Shown: positions 26,315 to 38,670, numbered from the stretch's first letter. The stretch is 64,000 nt of DNA from Macrobrachium rosenbergii (GCF_040412425.1 NC_089749.1:32274813-32338812), one strand, 5' to 3'. The notes: generated from the letters alone by a model not told the origin. Made by a program: numbers and translations.

Positions 26315-27875
26315 CTAAAGTACTGCATTGTTCGTACACCGTTTCAATGTCCCATAAGTAAAACATGGCAAACACTGAGTTGCACCTCCAAAATGTTGTT
26401 TGCAAAATTGAAGAGAGAGACAGGTTATGTCTGAAAGCCCAAAGACATCGCCACTGCTCTTTATTTCATAAGCCTTTACTTTACACAAGGGTAGTAAATC
26501 ATCTTGAAATCCTGAATGTGCTTCCGAAATTATGGATCTTAAAAAGAATGAAAATGCATTCTTGGACAAAGGACAGCTGGGGTTTTTCACAGAACACCAA
26601 AGATTAGGGGCCGATCCTCTCAAGGTATACTCTCAAAGCTCTTACAGGACAGAGGACTTTCTCTTGATCGGATGGGACTAGTACTTCTGACAGGCTCTTG
26701 GTTGCAAAGGAGCAAGGCCAAGGGTTAGCAGGGTCCTCATTCTTAGCCAAAAAATCCAAAATTAGCGAGTATACCGCTTTGCCTTGTGAGAAACCTATCC
26801 TTTTATCAATGGCATGAAGCTCACTGGCTCTCTTGGCTGTAGCCAGTGCCATCAAGAATAACGTCTTCTTCGCAAGATTCTGAAGTGACGACGAGTCCTA
26901 AGGTTCAAACGGTGATCCTGACAGCCAGTTCAGGACCACATTCAAGTTCCAAGCGACTCCCGAGGGTTTAACTTGCTTACTAGTATTCAAATGTTTGATT
27001 GAATCACTGATGTCTTAGTTTGAAGACAGGTCTACTCCTCTACGTTTGAATACTGAACTCAACATCGCTCTGTAACCCTTGATGGTAGATGTTGTGAGTC
27101 CTTTCGATGTTTTAAGATATAATAGAAAATCTGTAATTTGGGCTTTTTAACTTGCTTACTAGTATTCAAATGTTTGATTAAATCACTGATGTCATGGTTT
27201 GAAGACAGGTCTACTCCTCTATGTTTGAAAACTGAACTCAACATCGCTCTGTAACCCTTGATGGTAGATGTTGTGAGTCCTTTCGATGTTCTAAGATATA
27301 ATAGAAAATCTGTAATTTGGGCTACAGACGTTTGAGAAGAGGAGATATTTTGCTCTCCCGGCACCACTTCCGAAAAATTGCCCATTTGGATTGGTAGACT
27401 GCAGAGGTAGATTGTCACCTGCACTTAGCAATAGCCTCTGCAGCCTTTCTTGAAAATTCTTTTGCTCTGACAAGCTCCCTGACAGTCTGAAGCCTGTCAG
27501 TGTGAGAGTGGATAACCCTTGATGTTAACGGAAGAAGTGAGGCTGTTTGAGAAGACTTCTCTTCTGAGGAAGTAGCCTTGGGAAGTCCAATAAAAGGCTC
27601 AACAGATCAGGGAACCACTCCTTGTGTGGCCAAAAGGGAGCAACTAAGGTCCTTGACATGTTGTTGTGTGCACAGAACTTTCTTAACACTTCCCTCAACA
27701 TGCTGAAGGGAGGGACATGTAAAAGTCGAGGTTCAACCTGTCCTGCAACATGGCATCTGTTGCCCATGCTTGCGGGTCCAGAGCTGGGGAACAATACAAT
27801 GGAAGATGATAGTCCCTTGACGTCACAAACAGGTCTATCGATGGCTTTCCCCTCAGCTTCCACAGGTCGGTGCAC
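26315..27875 (-). pseudogene. DIRS B tyrosine recombinase pseudogene
   Basis: The N-terminal core-binding part includes QITDFLLYLRTSKGLTTSTI KGYRAML (near 27330-27250). The catalytic part has LATAKRASELHAI (26845-26810), with the catalytic-Arg context of DIRS recombinases, and PVRALRVYL (about 26640). The HxxR box is degraded to KAYEIK near 26480. A 179-bp tandem duplication (26967-27325) breaks the frame. Upstream (27875-27525) is recombinase N-terminal linker sequence with frameshifts. Confidence 0.8.
26967..27325. repeat. 179-bp tandem duplication in DIRS B recombinase
   Basis: Two adjacent copies, both beginning TAACTTGCTTACTAGTATTC, differ at only a few bases. 179 is not a multiple of three, so the second copy is out of frame. 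Confidence 0.95.
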
Positions 27876-27877
27876 AC

Positions 27878-29300
27878 CTATGGACTAAGTATCCATTCTG
27901 TCGGTGGGACCTGTTTGCCACGACTCAATTCGTCCGCAAGGACGTTCATCTTGCCCTGAATGAAGCGGGACACTAATTGGGTCTTGTTGCTCCTTGCACA
28001 AAGAACAAAATTCTTTGTCGCTGCGAAGATATTCTTGATATAAGCCAGGATGGTCATGCTGTCCGAATGAACCGCTACTGTCTTGTGGAAGGGTAGCGTT
28101 GCAAAGTCTTGAAGTGCAAGATGAATCGCTTTTAATTCCTTTACGCTGATGTGGAGGTTTCTTTCAGGAGGCGACTGTGTTCCTGACACCTCCATGTCGT
28201 TGAGAAGGGCTCCCCAACCCAAATCCGAAGTGTCTGAGTACAACGTTAGATCAGGGTTCGTTGGAGCCAGAGATCTTCCTGTTGTGAATCTGTCTTCCGC
28301 TAGCCACCACCGGAGGTCCTCTTTTATTTGGGAGTGACGCTGAAAATGAATGAGCCTGGGAACGACTTCCTTTTCCAATTGGCCTTGAGGTAAAATTGCA
28401 GTGCTCTTGTATGAGGCCTGCCTAATGGAACAAACTTCTCTTTGGAAGAAAGGGTTCCTAGAAACTCGTCCATGTGTTGGCTGAGCAGGAGTGGCGAGTT
28501 ACGAAGTCCTGGACTTTCCTGCGGCAAGTTAATATCCTTTGTTGGGATGGAAAAGCCCGAAAACTCTGAGAGTCTATCACTATCCCCAAATATAGAATAG
28601 ACTGAGTTGGGACTAACTGTGACTTTAAGTTTATTAAAAGGCCTAAATCTTGGGCGAGATGAGTTTTCTGCAGGTCCTCCGTGCACTGACATCTCAAGGG
28701 GGAGCGTAGGAGCCAATCATCCAGGTACAGAGAGATGTTTATCCCTGATAAGATGTAGCCATTTCGCTAGGAGAGCGAGTACCCAGGTAAAAACTTGAGG
28801 GGCTGTGGAGAGTCCGATGCAGAGTGCCTGAAACTGGAAAAGACTGTCCTGGAACACGAATCTCAGATACTTCCTGGAGTCCGAGTGAACTGGAATGTGG
28901 AAGTAAGCATCTTGCATGTTGATCGTAACCATCCAGTCTCCCTGAAGGATGGCTGACAAAACCAACTGATTTGTCTCCATTTTGAACTTCGTTCTTTGAA
29001 CGAAGAGGTTTAGGGCACTGACGTCCAGGACAGGTCTCCGTCCTCCTGATGACTTGGGAACCACAAAGAGGCGGCTGTAACCCCGTGTTTACATCCTTGA
29101 CTACTTCCATGGCTCTCTTTTCTAGCAGGGCTGACACTTCCTGAGATAGGGCCGAAAACCCCTCTGAGTCTACCGAGTAGGCTGTTAAGCTGATGGGAGA
29201 GGTTGTTAAGGAAGGTTTCTCCCTGAAAGGTATAGCATAGCCTTCTTTCAATACTTTCAGCACCCACGGCTCCACGTTCTTCTTTTTCCATTCTGTCCAG
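27878..29300 (-). pseudogene. DIRS B reverse transcriptase and RNase H pseudogene
   Basis: RT: RRPVLDVSALNLFVQRTKFK METNQL, then AYFHIPVHSDSRKYLRFVFQ, FQALCIGLSTAPQVFTWVLA, and the catalytic box LYLDDWLLRS near 28735-28705 in a frame shifted by one base from the upstream part. RNase H (28378-27878): TLYSDTSDLGWGALLNDMEV, LHISVKELKAIHLALQDF, VAVHSDSMTILAYIKN and KMNVLADELSR. All RNase H acidic motifs are present (YSD, KELKAI, HSD, ADELSR), so this is the best-preserved RT-RNase H region in the window. Confidence 0.9.
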
Positions 29301-32300
29301 AAATGGGAAAGTCTTGCTCCCACTGGAACACAGAGGATGGAGGTAAGTGTTGTCTTGTTAATGGGTTCTGGAGGTTTGGAGGTTGGCTCTGGGTTGGGAC
29401 TGGAAACGACCTCTAGAACCTCGAAAGGGTTGTTGCTGCAGGGGCGACAACATTCTAGTAGTTGTGCTTGTAGTGGCTCGTGCAGGGGACTTAGTTCTTT
29501 TGATGGACTGAGTGAGAAAGTCTTGAGTCGACTTCTGTAGATCCACTGAAATCCGTTCCAGGGTGTCCGGCGGGAACAGACTATTCTTGTCCAGGGGTGC
29601 AAAAAGAAGCGAAGAACATCCCGATGGGGTGACTCCTTTTGCCATGTACAAGCACCACAAATCTCGTTTCTTGAGGACTCCTGTCGTGAAGATGGTTGCT
29701 AGCTCTAGTGCTCCATCTCTTACGGCTCTATCCACACATCCCAGTACTCCCAGCCAGTCCAATGCAGTTCTCTTGAAGGGACATACAGTCTTCTATCTTT
29801 TTGACTAGGGCCCTCACCGTCCAATCTAGAAAACTAAAGAGCTCGAAGACTTTAAATATATCTTTAAGAAGATGCTCTAATTACGAGGCTGTGAAGAGAA
29901 TTCTGGCCGATGAGAAAGCAGAGCAACGAGAGGCATCTAAGATACTGGAGCAGTCCCCTTCAGAGGAGGCAGAAACTCCCAAGGACGGAGCTTCTCCAGT
30001 TGCATAAGACAGATACTTCTGCCTTATCAAACAAGAGGGAGGTGTACAGAAAACCGCCTTCCTGGCTTCCCTCTTCCTTCCAAAACCGGTCAACCTGGCA
30101 CCTATCTGGCATGAAGAACAGAGCTCTCACTTGTTAGCGGCCGGTTTGGTAGACTTCAATGGGGGAAGAAGGTTGGAAAGAGGTCTAGACTGGGATCTGG
30201 CTCATCCTCCTCAAAAGGGCTGGGGTTGCAGAGGAGAGAAGGACTTAGAAACTACAGCAGTAGCTACCTTGGGGCGCCTCGTGGATTGCGCCAACAAATC
30301 GTTGGTTGATTGGTTGATTTCTTCTGCAATGCAGACAGAGCCTCTTTCACGGTGTCCTGAGGGAAGAGGTAGGTCTTGTTGAGTGGAGCAAACATAAGAG
30401 CTGACTTCTGATTTGTGGAAACTCCTCTGGATCCAAAAGAGCACCACAGCTCCCGCTTCTTAAAAGAGCCCTTCGCATACAACGATGCAAGTTCTGCAGA
30501 GCCATCCCTAACTGCCTTGTCTGCACAAGACAGTACATTCAACCAATCCGTGGCAAAGTCTTCTGAAAGGACTGGACTGTCCTCAATCTTCCTTGCCAGT
30601 GTACCCACTGTCCAGTCAAGGAAGCTAAAGATTTCCAGAACCTTGAAGACATTCCTTACAAGATGATCCAATTCTGGAGAGGAGAACATTGCCTTAGCAG
30701 AGGTGAAAGCAGAGCGCCGCGCAGGGTTGACCAAGCCGGAAAGTCCCCCTGAGAGGAGGCAGACACTCCCAAGGAAGGAGCTTCTCCAGTGGTATACAAA
30801 TGGTACCTTCTTTTAGAAGCTTAGAAGGAGGGAATGCAAACATAGCCTTGCCTGGGTCCCTCTTAAAAGCCAACCACTCATCAACCTCTTTCAAGGCTCT
30901 CTTCAAGGAAGAGGAGAGGACTAACTTGGGGAGGCAAGAATCACTCACTTGCTTCCTCATAGAAAAAGTTGATGTAGGTGAATCCGGAGGTGCAGGCTGG
31001 AAAAAGTCAGGGAAGTGTGCTAAAAAGAATCTGAGAAGGCTCGAATAAGTGGAGGGAGGGCCAGAATCATGGTCAGCTTCTTCCTTATCAGACAATATAG
31101 GTGAAAGATAGGCTTCCTTGTTCTTGGCAACAGTCTCCTTCTTCAAGAAACCCGTCAGGTCCTCTACCCAGTGCCAAATTGGGGCTAAAGAGTCCTCTTG
31201 AGTCGAAGCAAGTGGACAAGGGGACGATGGCACCAAGTGCTTTGAAGGAGGAGCTGAGCGGTCCACAGTTGGCGTTAAATGTGCTGGAGCAGAAGCCTGA
31301 ATCGGCGCAGCTGGTGCCAGGCGCTCGGGAGAGGGCAGGTGCTCAGGAGCACAAGAACGTTTAGGCTGAGGCAACAAGTGCTTATGATGTGGGTCCGGGT
31401 GATTTGGCAACAAAACTGGAAGTTCTCCAGATCCAAGAGACTCCGGACTGTCCCAAGTCGACTGTTGATGCCGCACTTGACGAACCAGGAGGAGGAGGAA
31501 CAACGAAACTGCCAGAGGGTTGGGGACTCACACTGACCTCCTTAAACTTTTTTAACAGGAGGAGGAGAGCTGTCCGCACCAGCAGAATGCTTCTTTAACG
31601 GATGAGATGTGGAAGACTGACGCCGACGATGCCTCCCATCAGACAAAGGATCCTCAGAATCTGATGACAGACGATGAGCACTAAAAGAGATGCCTTTCCA
31701 ATGGCACTCTGTCGCAGCCTGGGACTGGGCAACAGGCTCAACTGAGGGGGCAACTGCCCGTGGGCAAACCCTACCAGCCTCCCTTCGACCTCTAGTATGT
31801 CTTCTCCCCAGTGCGGGGAAGTGGGACAGGGACCTTTGTCAAGGAGCACTGGTAGGATGAACAGCCACCTCCTCAGAATGCACAACCCTCTCACTTTGCA
31901 ATACACTTGCACTTGACGCTTTGTCTACAAAAGCTTTGAAAGACATGCCTAGCTCCATTGCCATATTGGCCAGGAACTCAACTTTTTTAGCGAACCTAGA
32001 TTCGAGACTGGCAATGGTGTTGAGATCAGAAGCATGGGAACTTGGTAAAGGATTATGTGATAAGACAGCAGGAGGGCTAAGGACGGGAGACATAAAAGGG
32101 ATAAGAGAAGAAATAGCGCTACCCTCGACCACTGAAGGCAAAGGGATAGCCTCTATACTAGCTCTATTTTTGGCTCTAAGAGCCACCTTCCTCTTTCTAT
32201 CTCTATCAAGCTTATCTGAATGAGATCTAAAAACCTTCCATTGATGTTCATCCCACTCCTGGCACTCAGGACATGTAACCTCCCTATTACATTCCTGCAC

Positions 32301-32405
32301 TCTACATTTGATGCACTTAGTTTGAGAATCCTAAGTCACTTTAGCTAATCTAGTCTTGCAACCCTCGGTACAAAACTGAACACTAGAAAAACTAGAATCT
32401 GACAT
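29300..32405 (-). pseudogene. DIRS B gag-like ORF pseudogene with internal duplication
   Basis: Start ATG at 32405 (MSDSSFSSVQFCTEGCKTRL), then an in-frame TAG at 32333, then KCIKCRVQECN and CPECQEWDEHQW: a Cys-rich N-terminus. Next are Pro/Ser-rich repeats, the conserved block YSSLLRFFLAHFPDFFQPAP (about 31050), and KEVDEWLAFKRDPGKAMFAF. The following block (GEAPSLGVSASS ... LSCADKAVRDGSAELASL ... SPLQPQPF) occurs twice, at about 30790-30200 and 30010-29410, offset by 790 bases. Multiple stops and frameshifts are present. The function inferred is element RNA and particle binding. Confidence 0.8.
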
Positions 32406-32569
32406 CATAATTAGGAATTATGTTAACCAAAGCTAACAAATCGCTAATCAGAAAAAAGGCCACACAAAATTCAAATACTTCAATACTGGAACAAAAAATC
32501 CAAAAAATGATGAAAAAGGACTGCACAAAAACCACCGATGTTAATCGGGAGCTGGCAGAAAACGAATTG

Positions 32570-32735
32570 TAGTTTCCTGCTGAGTTGTACCTGTCAGTCC
32601 CAATAGTTGGCAGGACCCTGTCACCTACACTAGTGATGGTGGTGCCACCGTGAAATTTGAATTTTTGGACTGTCGTGGTAGGAAGCTAGTGGCTATGTAA
32701 TTGATTAGTAAGACACTTATATAAAACAAGTTTTT
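32570..32735. repeat. DIRS B right ITR
   Basis: Inverted and diverged relative to 25515-25680. Shared on the inverted strand: AATTACATAGC, TTC.TAC, AAAATTCAAA, TTC.CGGT.GC. Confidence 0.75.
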
Positions 32736-32802
32736 ATACAATCCCATTCATTAACCTTGGCAACCTCTCTCTCTCCCCTCACTTAGAGATTAGAAAAGAG
32801 CA

Positions 32803-33082
32803 GAACTGAATATGGAATTTAGGCCAAAGGCCAAGTGCTGAAAAGGAAATTCACAGTAAAAAGGTCTGAAAGATATAACAGGAAGATACCTCTCAGGTGC
32901 ACTACGAATCAATTATTGAGTGGGTGGAAAGTAAGATGGAAGAAAGAGAATATGAGCAGAGGTACAGTAAAAGGAATGTAAGGGGTTGCAGCTAGGGGCT
33001 GAAGGGATGCTGCAAAGAACCTTAAGAAATGCCTACAGTGCACCACATGAGGTGCACTGTCAGCACTACCTCTCTACAGGGT
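32803..33082. mobile_element. SINE-like repeat with 14-bp target-site duplication
   Basis: A 280-bp repeat flanked by ATTAGAAAAGAGCA (32789-32802) and ATTAGAAAAGGAGCA (33083-33097), a target duplication typical of LINE-driven insertion. The same repeat lies at 18100-18372. No clear pol III boxes. GGTTCTTTGCAGC on the minus strand is a weak B-box-like match. Confidence 0.82.
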
Positions 33083-33274
33083 ATTAGAAAAGGAGCATTG
33101 ATAACAAGAGTTGACTGAACATGTATGGCAGAATGGTTCTTTTGAATTTTTTGCTTTGTGCACTTGGATGCATCCAGGACAGTTAAATACTGTTTTAATA
33201 TGAATGGGTTTGCATACAAACTTTTTTATTGAAGAAAACTTAGTATTTACATATCTATAAATATACCTGCATAC

Positions 33275-33444
33275 CTAGCATCCTTGTTATCCTGTGGCCC
33301 TCGACTAATAGCTGTTTTGCTTGCCCCTTGCAAAAGACCCTTTTGTAAGGTACTTTTAATTTGCTCGCTTTCATCATGCGTCACCCTGACGGAGGGGTCA
33401 CTTTCTAATTCTCTGAGCGGGGGTGCCTGGGATACAGTTGGAGC
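33275..33444 (-). CDS. SUFU: SUFU exon, flexible linker
   Basis: The acceptor TTCTTGGCAG precedes 33444 and the donor GCTAG|GTATGC follows 33275. That donor is chosen over one 9 bases downstream because only it keeps the phase of the next exon. It encodes APTVSQAPPLREL, then DESEQIKSTLQKGLLQGASK and RGPQDNKDA plus a split Ser. DESEQIKSTLQKGL aligns with human KDTEQIRETLRRGL, which anchors the exon. The remainder matches the poorly conserved disordered linker. 170 nt, phases 0 and 2. Confidence 0.93.
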
Positions 33445-33493
33445 CTGCCAAGAAACAGAGACTAGAGATAAATTTAAATTTAGAGCTTGAGAG

Positions 33494-33494
33494 C

Positions 33495-33552
<58 letters not shown>
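33494..33552. repeat. (AG)n microsatellite
   Basis: About 29 AG units starting some 50 bases upstream of the SUFU linker-exon acceptor. On the gene strand this is a CT-rich tract, so it could act as an extended polypyrimidine region. Confidence 0.95.
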
Positions 33553-33554
<2 letters not shown>

Positions 33555-36140
33555 AGGAAGCAGGTGGTGTGTAAGTCAAAGGAAGCAGCACAGATTTACA
33601 CAATTCTACAAAATGTAAAACTCTAAAATGACTTTTAAAAGTACATCCAGCACTTGAAAAAATAAAGTAAAAAGATTCACACACCCAAAACATGCTTTAT
33701 ATAAACAGAATGAGATATGAAAGCTTAACTGTTCACCAGACTGACACTTTCAAGCCTCACAACAGCAGATGGTCAAACATAGAGAGAGAGCGAACAAAGA
33801 GCAATAGCATTAACAAAGATCTTTTAAGTAGTGGTAAACCTCTGAATAATCATCAAATTTCATTTCTACCTAATTAAAAGAAGCAACAAAAACTTTTGCC
33901 TTGGAATAAGACATTGTTTATGACCTTCCTGTTTACCTTCCTACTTTTAATAACACTCAGCCAATAAATACATGTAAAATAATAATATACTGTATTGTAT
34001 TGTAGTTGTGATGACTGAGCAAACAAAACTGGAGAGAAAATAAAAATATATGATTTAAATGTATAAATTTTGAATCATATTGATCTTTCCAAGTCAGGCA
34101 AGTTAGCTAGTCAGCCACACTTTCCATAACCCCATATTTTTTTGGGACCCAAAACATTCTGAAAGGCAAATATTTCTTTACAATATAGCATTATTACCTT
34201 ATATCAACATATAAGAAAACTGTGAGAACATGAAACACCTTAAAAACTAAAGTTTTTAAAACTAAAATAGATTTTCTTATACTTATTATTAGCCCTCTTG
34301 GTTGCCACACAATGCCCTAGATGCTTCAGTCCCTGTTCAAAGATACTGAAAAAAGAGATGTTGGCTGGCACTCTGTATGAGAGGACAGATCTTTACAGAC
34401 AGGATTATTCTTGGGCTTGTAAAAAATTAGCAGGGGTGGGAGGTTGGAACATGTGTTGTAACTACCAGGTTTGTATGAAGAAATTTTATCAACAAATAAT
34501 TTTGTTTCCCACCAACTCATTACTTATAATTAGTTCAAGCCTCAATATACAGTATAACCAATATATAACTGATTTCTTTTCCTGTAATCGATTAGGTGAA
34601 CAATTACTATAATATTTGTTTCTACTTTTGACCTAATATATCAGAAAATTGTTCTTCAGTAAAGCAAATATGAAAGGAAACATTAAATAAAATAAGATGG
34701 ACATACTTCGCTTTCTTTTTACCCAGAACAGTAACTGTTACAAATTCTTATAAATACAAGAATGCTCTTTCATTTTTCATGTAGCCACAAGTGGGTTTCT
34801 GCTTCACATATTTTTAACTAATATTTAGGTGTATTATATTAACATAAATCCTTAACACAATGACGCTGCATACAGAAGGCATGGCCAACCCTGAAGCCAC
34901 AGTTCCCTTAGATGCCCCACAATGTGGAACAAGCTATCCTGGTTCTCAAAGCGTTTCATCTCCACACTGGCTCAACTTACTTTTTGGATTACTCAAGAAG
35001 AACCAGAGATTGGTCTGTTCTGCCACAACTACTTACAGACAAAACTAGTCAAGAGACAAGCAAAAACATGAGTAGACTAAGCATCTTCTGGCAAACTGAG
35101 CTCTCCTGGAGTGTCAACAACAGGAAAGTAGTTTGACCAATTGCTGGATAGCTGGGAACCCTCAGATTCACAGATGACACTACCAACCTCATCAAAGACA
35201 CCACATGCACACAACTAACACAGCAGCTGGAATAACTGTCTCACCTTTGAAGTGAACCCTACAGTATGCTCTACTGACAAAGGGTTACACAAAGGAGTAG
35301 GGGTTACTTCCACACGATCACTAAGTTTGCAGAGAGCCAAACAATTTTGTTCTGACCAAAGGAAAGCCCTCAAGTTTTACCTTTTCTCTAATACAAGAGT
35401 TGGATTCACTTGCAAAAAAGAAGCTCACACACCAAGACTGTGGAAATGAACAACTGGCCCTCCCATCCCAGAAAATGGTTCCAGGTAGCTGTAACACCCA
35501 ATATTCTGATTCACAACTCCGTAGATATTTCTATTACCATTCAAAATGTCGTTATATCCTGTCAACTTCCATATGATCAGTCAAAGTCTAACTAGAACCT
35601 AGATGAGAATTCACACGTACTGTAATATGTTTGACCTCCACAGCTTGGACGAACTGGGAATATCTGAACTGTTCACCATATCAATAATGTGAATAACATT
35701 GCACATGCATGATCCAGGAATCATGTACATGTAAACTGGGCATTCTGAACAAACATGGCAACACCCCAAGTTTATACACAGAATGTTACAGTGCTCATGG
35801 CTACTATACATAAGAGAACTGTAGTGCATGAACACCCTGTTGCAGATGTACTTTCCAGGGATCACCACACACACACAAACTATGGTGGAAATAGAACCCA
35901 GAGGTACACAAAAAACCATCACTTCCCCAGGCCAGGGAAAAGCACTCACTAGACATCCTATGGGATTTCTTGTGAGAGGTCTTCTATGACTACTATTCTT
36001 CCTCATATGGAAGAGAAGACGAAGAGCTAGACGAAGAGGAGGAGAAAGAGTAATAGGGAAAGAATATGCTTAGAATTGTTCTCTTTGCCCCTAGCCAATG
36101 TCTTACTTTCCTCTGTAAGAACAGTAATTATTATTTAGTA
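33553..36140. other. SUFU: SUFU intron sequence
   Basis: AT-rich to moderate-GC intron. The 34860-35600 part is less AT-rich and has several overlapping open frames that I could not assign to a family. Confidence 0.5.
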
Positions 36141-36205
36141 GTTTAACCAGATCACTGAGCTCATTTACTGAGCTCTCATGGGCTAGCCGAAAGGACTAGT
36201 CTTCA
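36141..36205 (-). repeat. SINE 3'-tail fragment
   Basis: GTTTAACCAGATCACTGAGC followed by a stem (GAGCTC...GAGCTC) and GGGCTAGCCGAAAGGA matches the tail of the SINEs at 38.67-39.23 kb. The tRNA-like head is absent. It ends about 30 bases from the Tigger-like element at 36237. Confidence 0.7.
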
Positions 36206-38670
36206 TTATTGGTATGGTTAGATTTTATTTAATTTACAGTAATCCTTCAGTTATCCAGATTAATGGAGCCTAGGGTCTGTTGGATAAGGGCAAAGTCTGA
36301 ATAATGGGTGGTAAAAAAATCTATGGGGTTTTCAAGGGCAACTTTGTACCCTTCCTCACCTAACCTTGTCAATACCACATAATTGTAAACACCCAGTATG
36401 CTTATAAACAACAACCGTCACACTTTAAACTGAAAACTTAATGCAAAAGGCAATTATCTACCTTTTTCCCAATATTTGTAACAAAATATACTGTATAAAT
36501 ACACTTTGAAAAAACTGCAACCCTTTCTTTTTCTCTCTCTGGTAAATCACACAGTTCAGTAGGCAGGTATCCTACCTGTGGTTACCCACAGCCTACCATG
36601 GTTTTATGACCATTAATGCATATTTATACAGCAACTTCCTTATCACTTGTTACCATACTGTATTACCATACACAGGGTAAAATGTGTAGGCTGTGCGTGA
36701 ACTATAGACCTAGGCTAGCCCAGGTGTTACCCTCATAGTACCCATTTTCAAAAGTCAAATAGGCTATTACAGCTGTATTTAACCTTTACTGGACGAGCAT
36801 GATCATATGATGAACTTGAACAACATTTTGAGCGAACACCGGGTTAACTCTTATGAGTACTAATATTGGGCGCCATACAGTTTGGATGAATTCAGCGGGA
36901 AAAATGTTCATATCACTTCAATGGGCCACAAATGACATATGGCAACTATAGTAGCTCAGTACAGGAGAGACGTGGATCAGTGTTCCTTATGATTTCAAGG
37001 AGGGATGTGCTGCCTCTCCCTAGCCCCAGGATATCTTTTTATTCATTTGCTCATAAATATACCCAGGCATTACTGTTGGTTTTAGTTCTTATCTTTTATG
37101 ACAGTAGTTCAGCTATAATTGTAATTTTGCAAAGTAAAGTGCAAAGAAATATTAGAAAAAATATGTATACTTCACAAAAAGGTACTGCTTCTCCCCTTCT
37201 CAGTAAATATCATAAATATTTTACAATATACATACTCAGAATTTGTTACTGATTTTGGTTTTTATCTGTTATGATATTGTGTAAGCTGTACTTATAATTT
37301 TTCAAAATAAAATAAAATAATTAGAAAAAACACGTATAACTTGGTAAAATCAGCATATTTTTACGAGACTCTTGGAAAAGAGGCCCCACACAGGGTTGTA
37401 AATATTCACTTTCAACTTCCCCTGGAAGGTACAGAAAAATTTATAATTTTTCCTTACACCATGTGCATTTGCATACCTTCCTCTGTCCACTCACGTTTTT
37501 TCTTAAAATGACCAACCTTAAAGTTTGCCTGGTCTGGGGGTGTGCTTAATATATATTTAGCCTGTCCTCTAAGGGTAAAGATAAAGGTATTGGTAATATA
37601 CCTTATTTTACTTACAGAATTATACTGTATAATTATTACTGTATACTAATATATTATCATCGTATTATATATATAAAAAAAAACAATAGACCCAACAAAA
37701 CTGATTGAGCCTACTACTGAAAGAATTAGAAAAATATATTTTACTTCCTAAAAGAAATGAATGTATTAATGGAATTACTGTATCATTTTTATTTTTTTGC
37801 ATAAATATAAAACAGGTACACAAAGATGAACTAACATCCTTTATGTTAAAATACTATCCCTCAAAAATTGCAAAACAGCTGTTTCCCGATTCATTTGTTT
37901 GCCAATGTAAACATACTTCAGTCCCCTCCCCTGCCCCCCTCCCCTCTCTCTGTGTACTTATCCTTTAATGAAATATGAATTACTATATCATAACATAAAA
38001 TCACAAAACTAAAACTCCAGGAAGTTTACAACGCCACTGAATGAATGCGTACATACGTACGTGTTACTTCTTTGTTTTGCTTTGTTTGATTTACTGTAAT
38101 GTTTTTATTACAAGTTTAGTTAACTTTTAAGTATGATAATCACACATATTATAACAGTACACAAGAGAATATTTTATCACTGTTGATGGTTCATCTCTAA
38201 TCACCGTAAAAATATTTAAAATGCGAATTTCATATGTAGGTAACACAAAACCAAACAGGCTGTACCAAGTTCACCAACAGCATGGAATGAGTGTGCGCAT
38301 ACGTACGTACCCTAAGCACATGATTGCATTTATCTTTTGGTTTGAAAGAATAAAAAATAAGAAAGCACAGTAAAAATATAAACAAGAATACTGTGGCATG
38401 AAATTTCAATAGAAAAGTAAAGGATGTGTGTTACTGTGCTTAGACTTCAACATAAACATAGCTTACGAACATGATTACGTTCATCTTTTGCTTTGAAAAA
38501 ATAAATAATGAAAAAATACAGTAAAAATATAAACGAGAGTACTGTAGCATAAAATATTAATAAAAAGTGAAGGAGCGTGTCCTACTGTACTTTGATGCAA
38601 ACATACCATGGTTCTGTTTGTTTGTTTCTCTCTCTCTCTCTCTCTGTACCTAAGTTAAGTACAGTATACC

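Larger units (their letters stand above)
25510..32735 (-). mobile_element. DIRS-like retrotransposon copy B (degenerate, both ITRs)
   Basis: Minus-strand order is gag (32405-29300), RT (about 29300-28450), RNase H (28378-27878) and tyrosine recombinase (27875-26315). Left ITR TATATACTTACCAAATAATT and right end (inverted) TATAAGTGTCTTACTAATCA diverge but align over about 150 bp, including AAAATTCAAA and CGGTRGC. The gag region contains a diverged internal duplication. It lies in the SUFU intron between exons 33275 and 24887 in sense orientation. DIRS insertions make no target duplication, and none is seen. Confidence 0.88.

Noticed and set aside
33247..33693. 148-residue frame containing the SUFU linker exon
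   Set aside because: Only 33275-33444 is supported; the rest is intron read-through including the AG array and sequence past the donor.
34860..35600. Stretch with WNKL-like and DDTT-like residues resembling decayed RT or a transposase
   Set aside because: Matches are short, scattered over frames and not in a convincing domain order.
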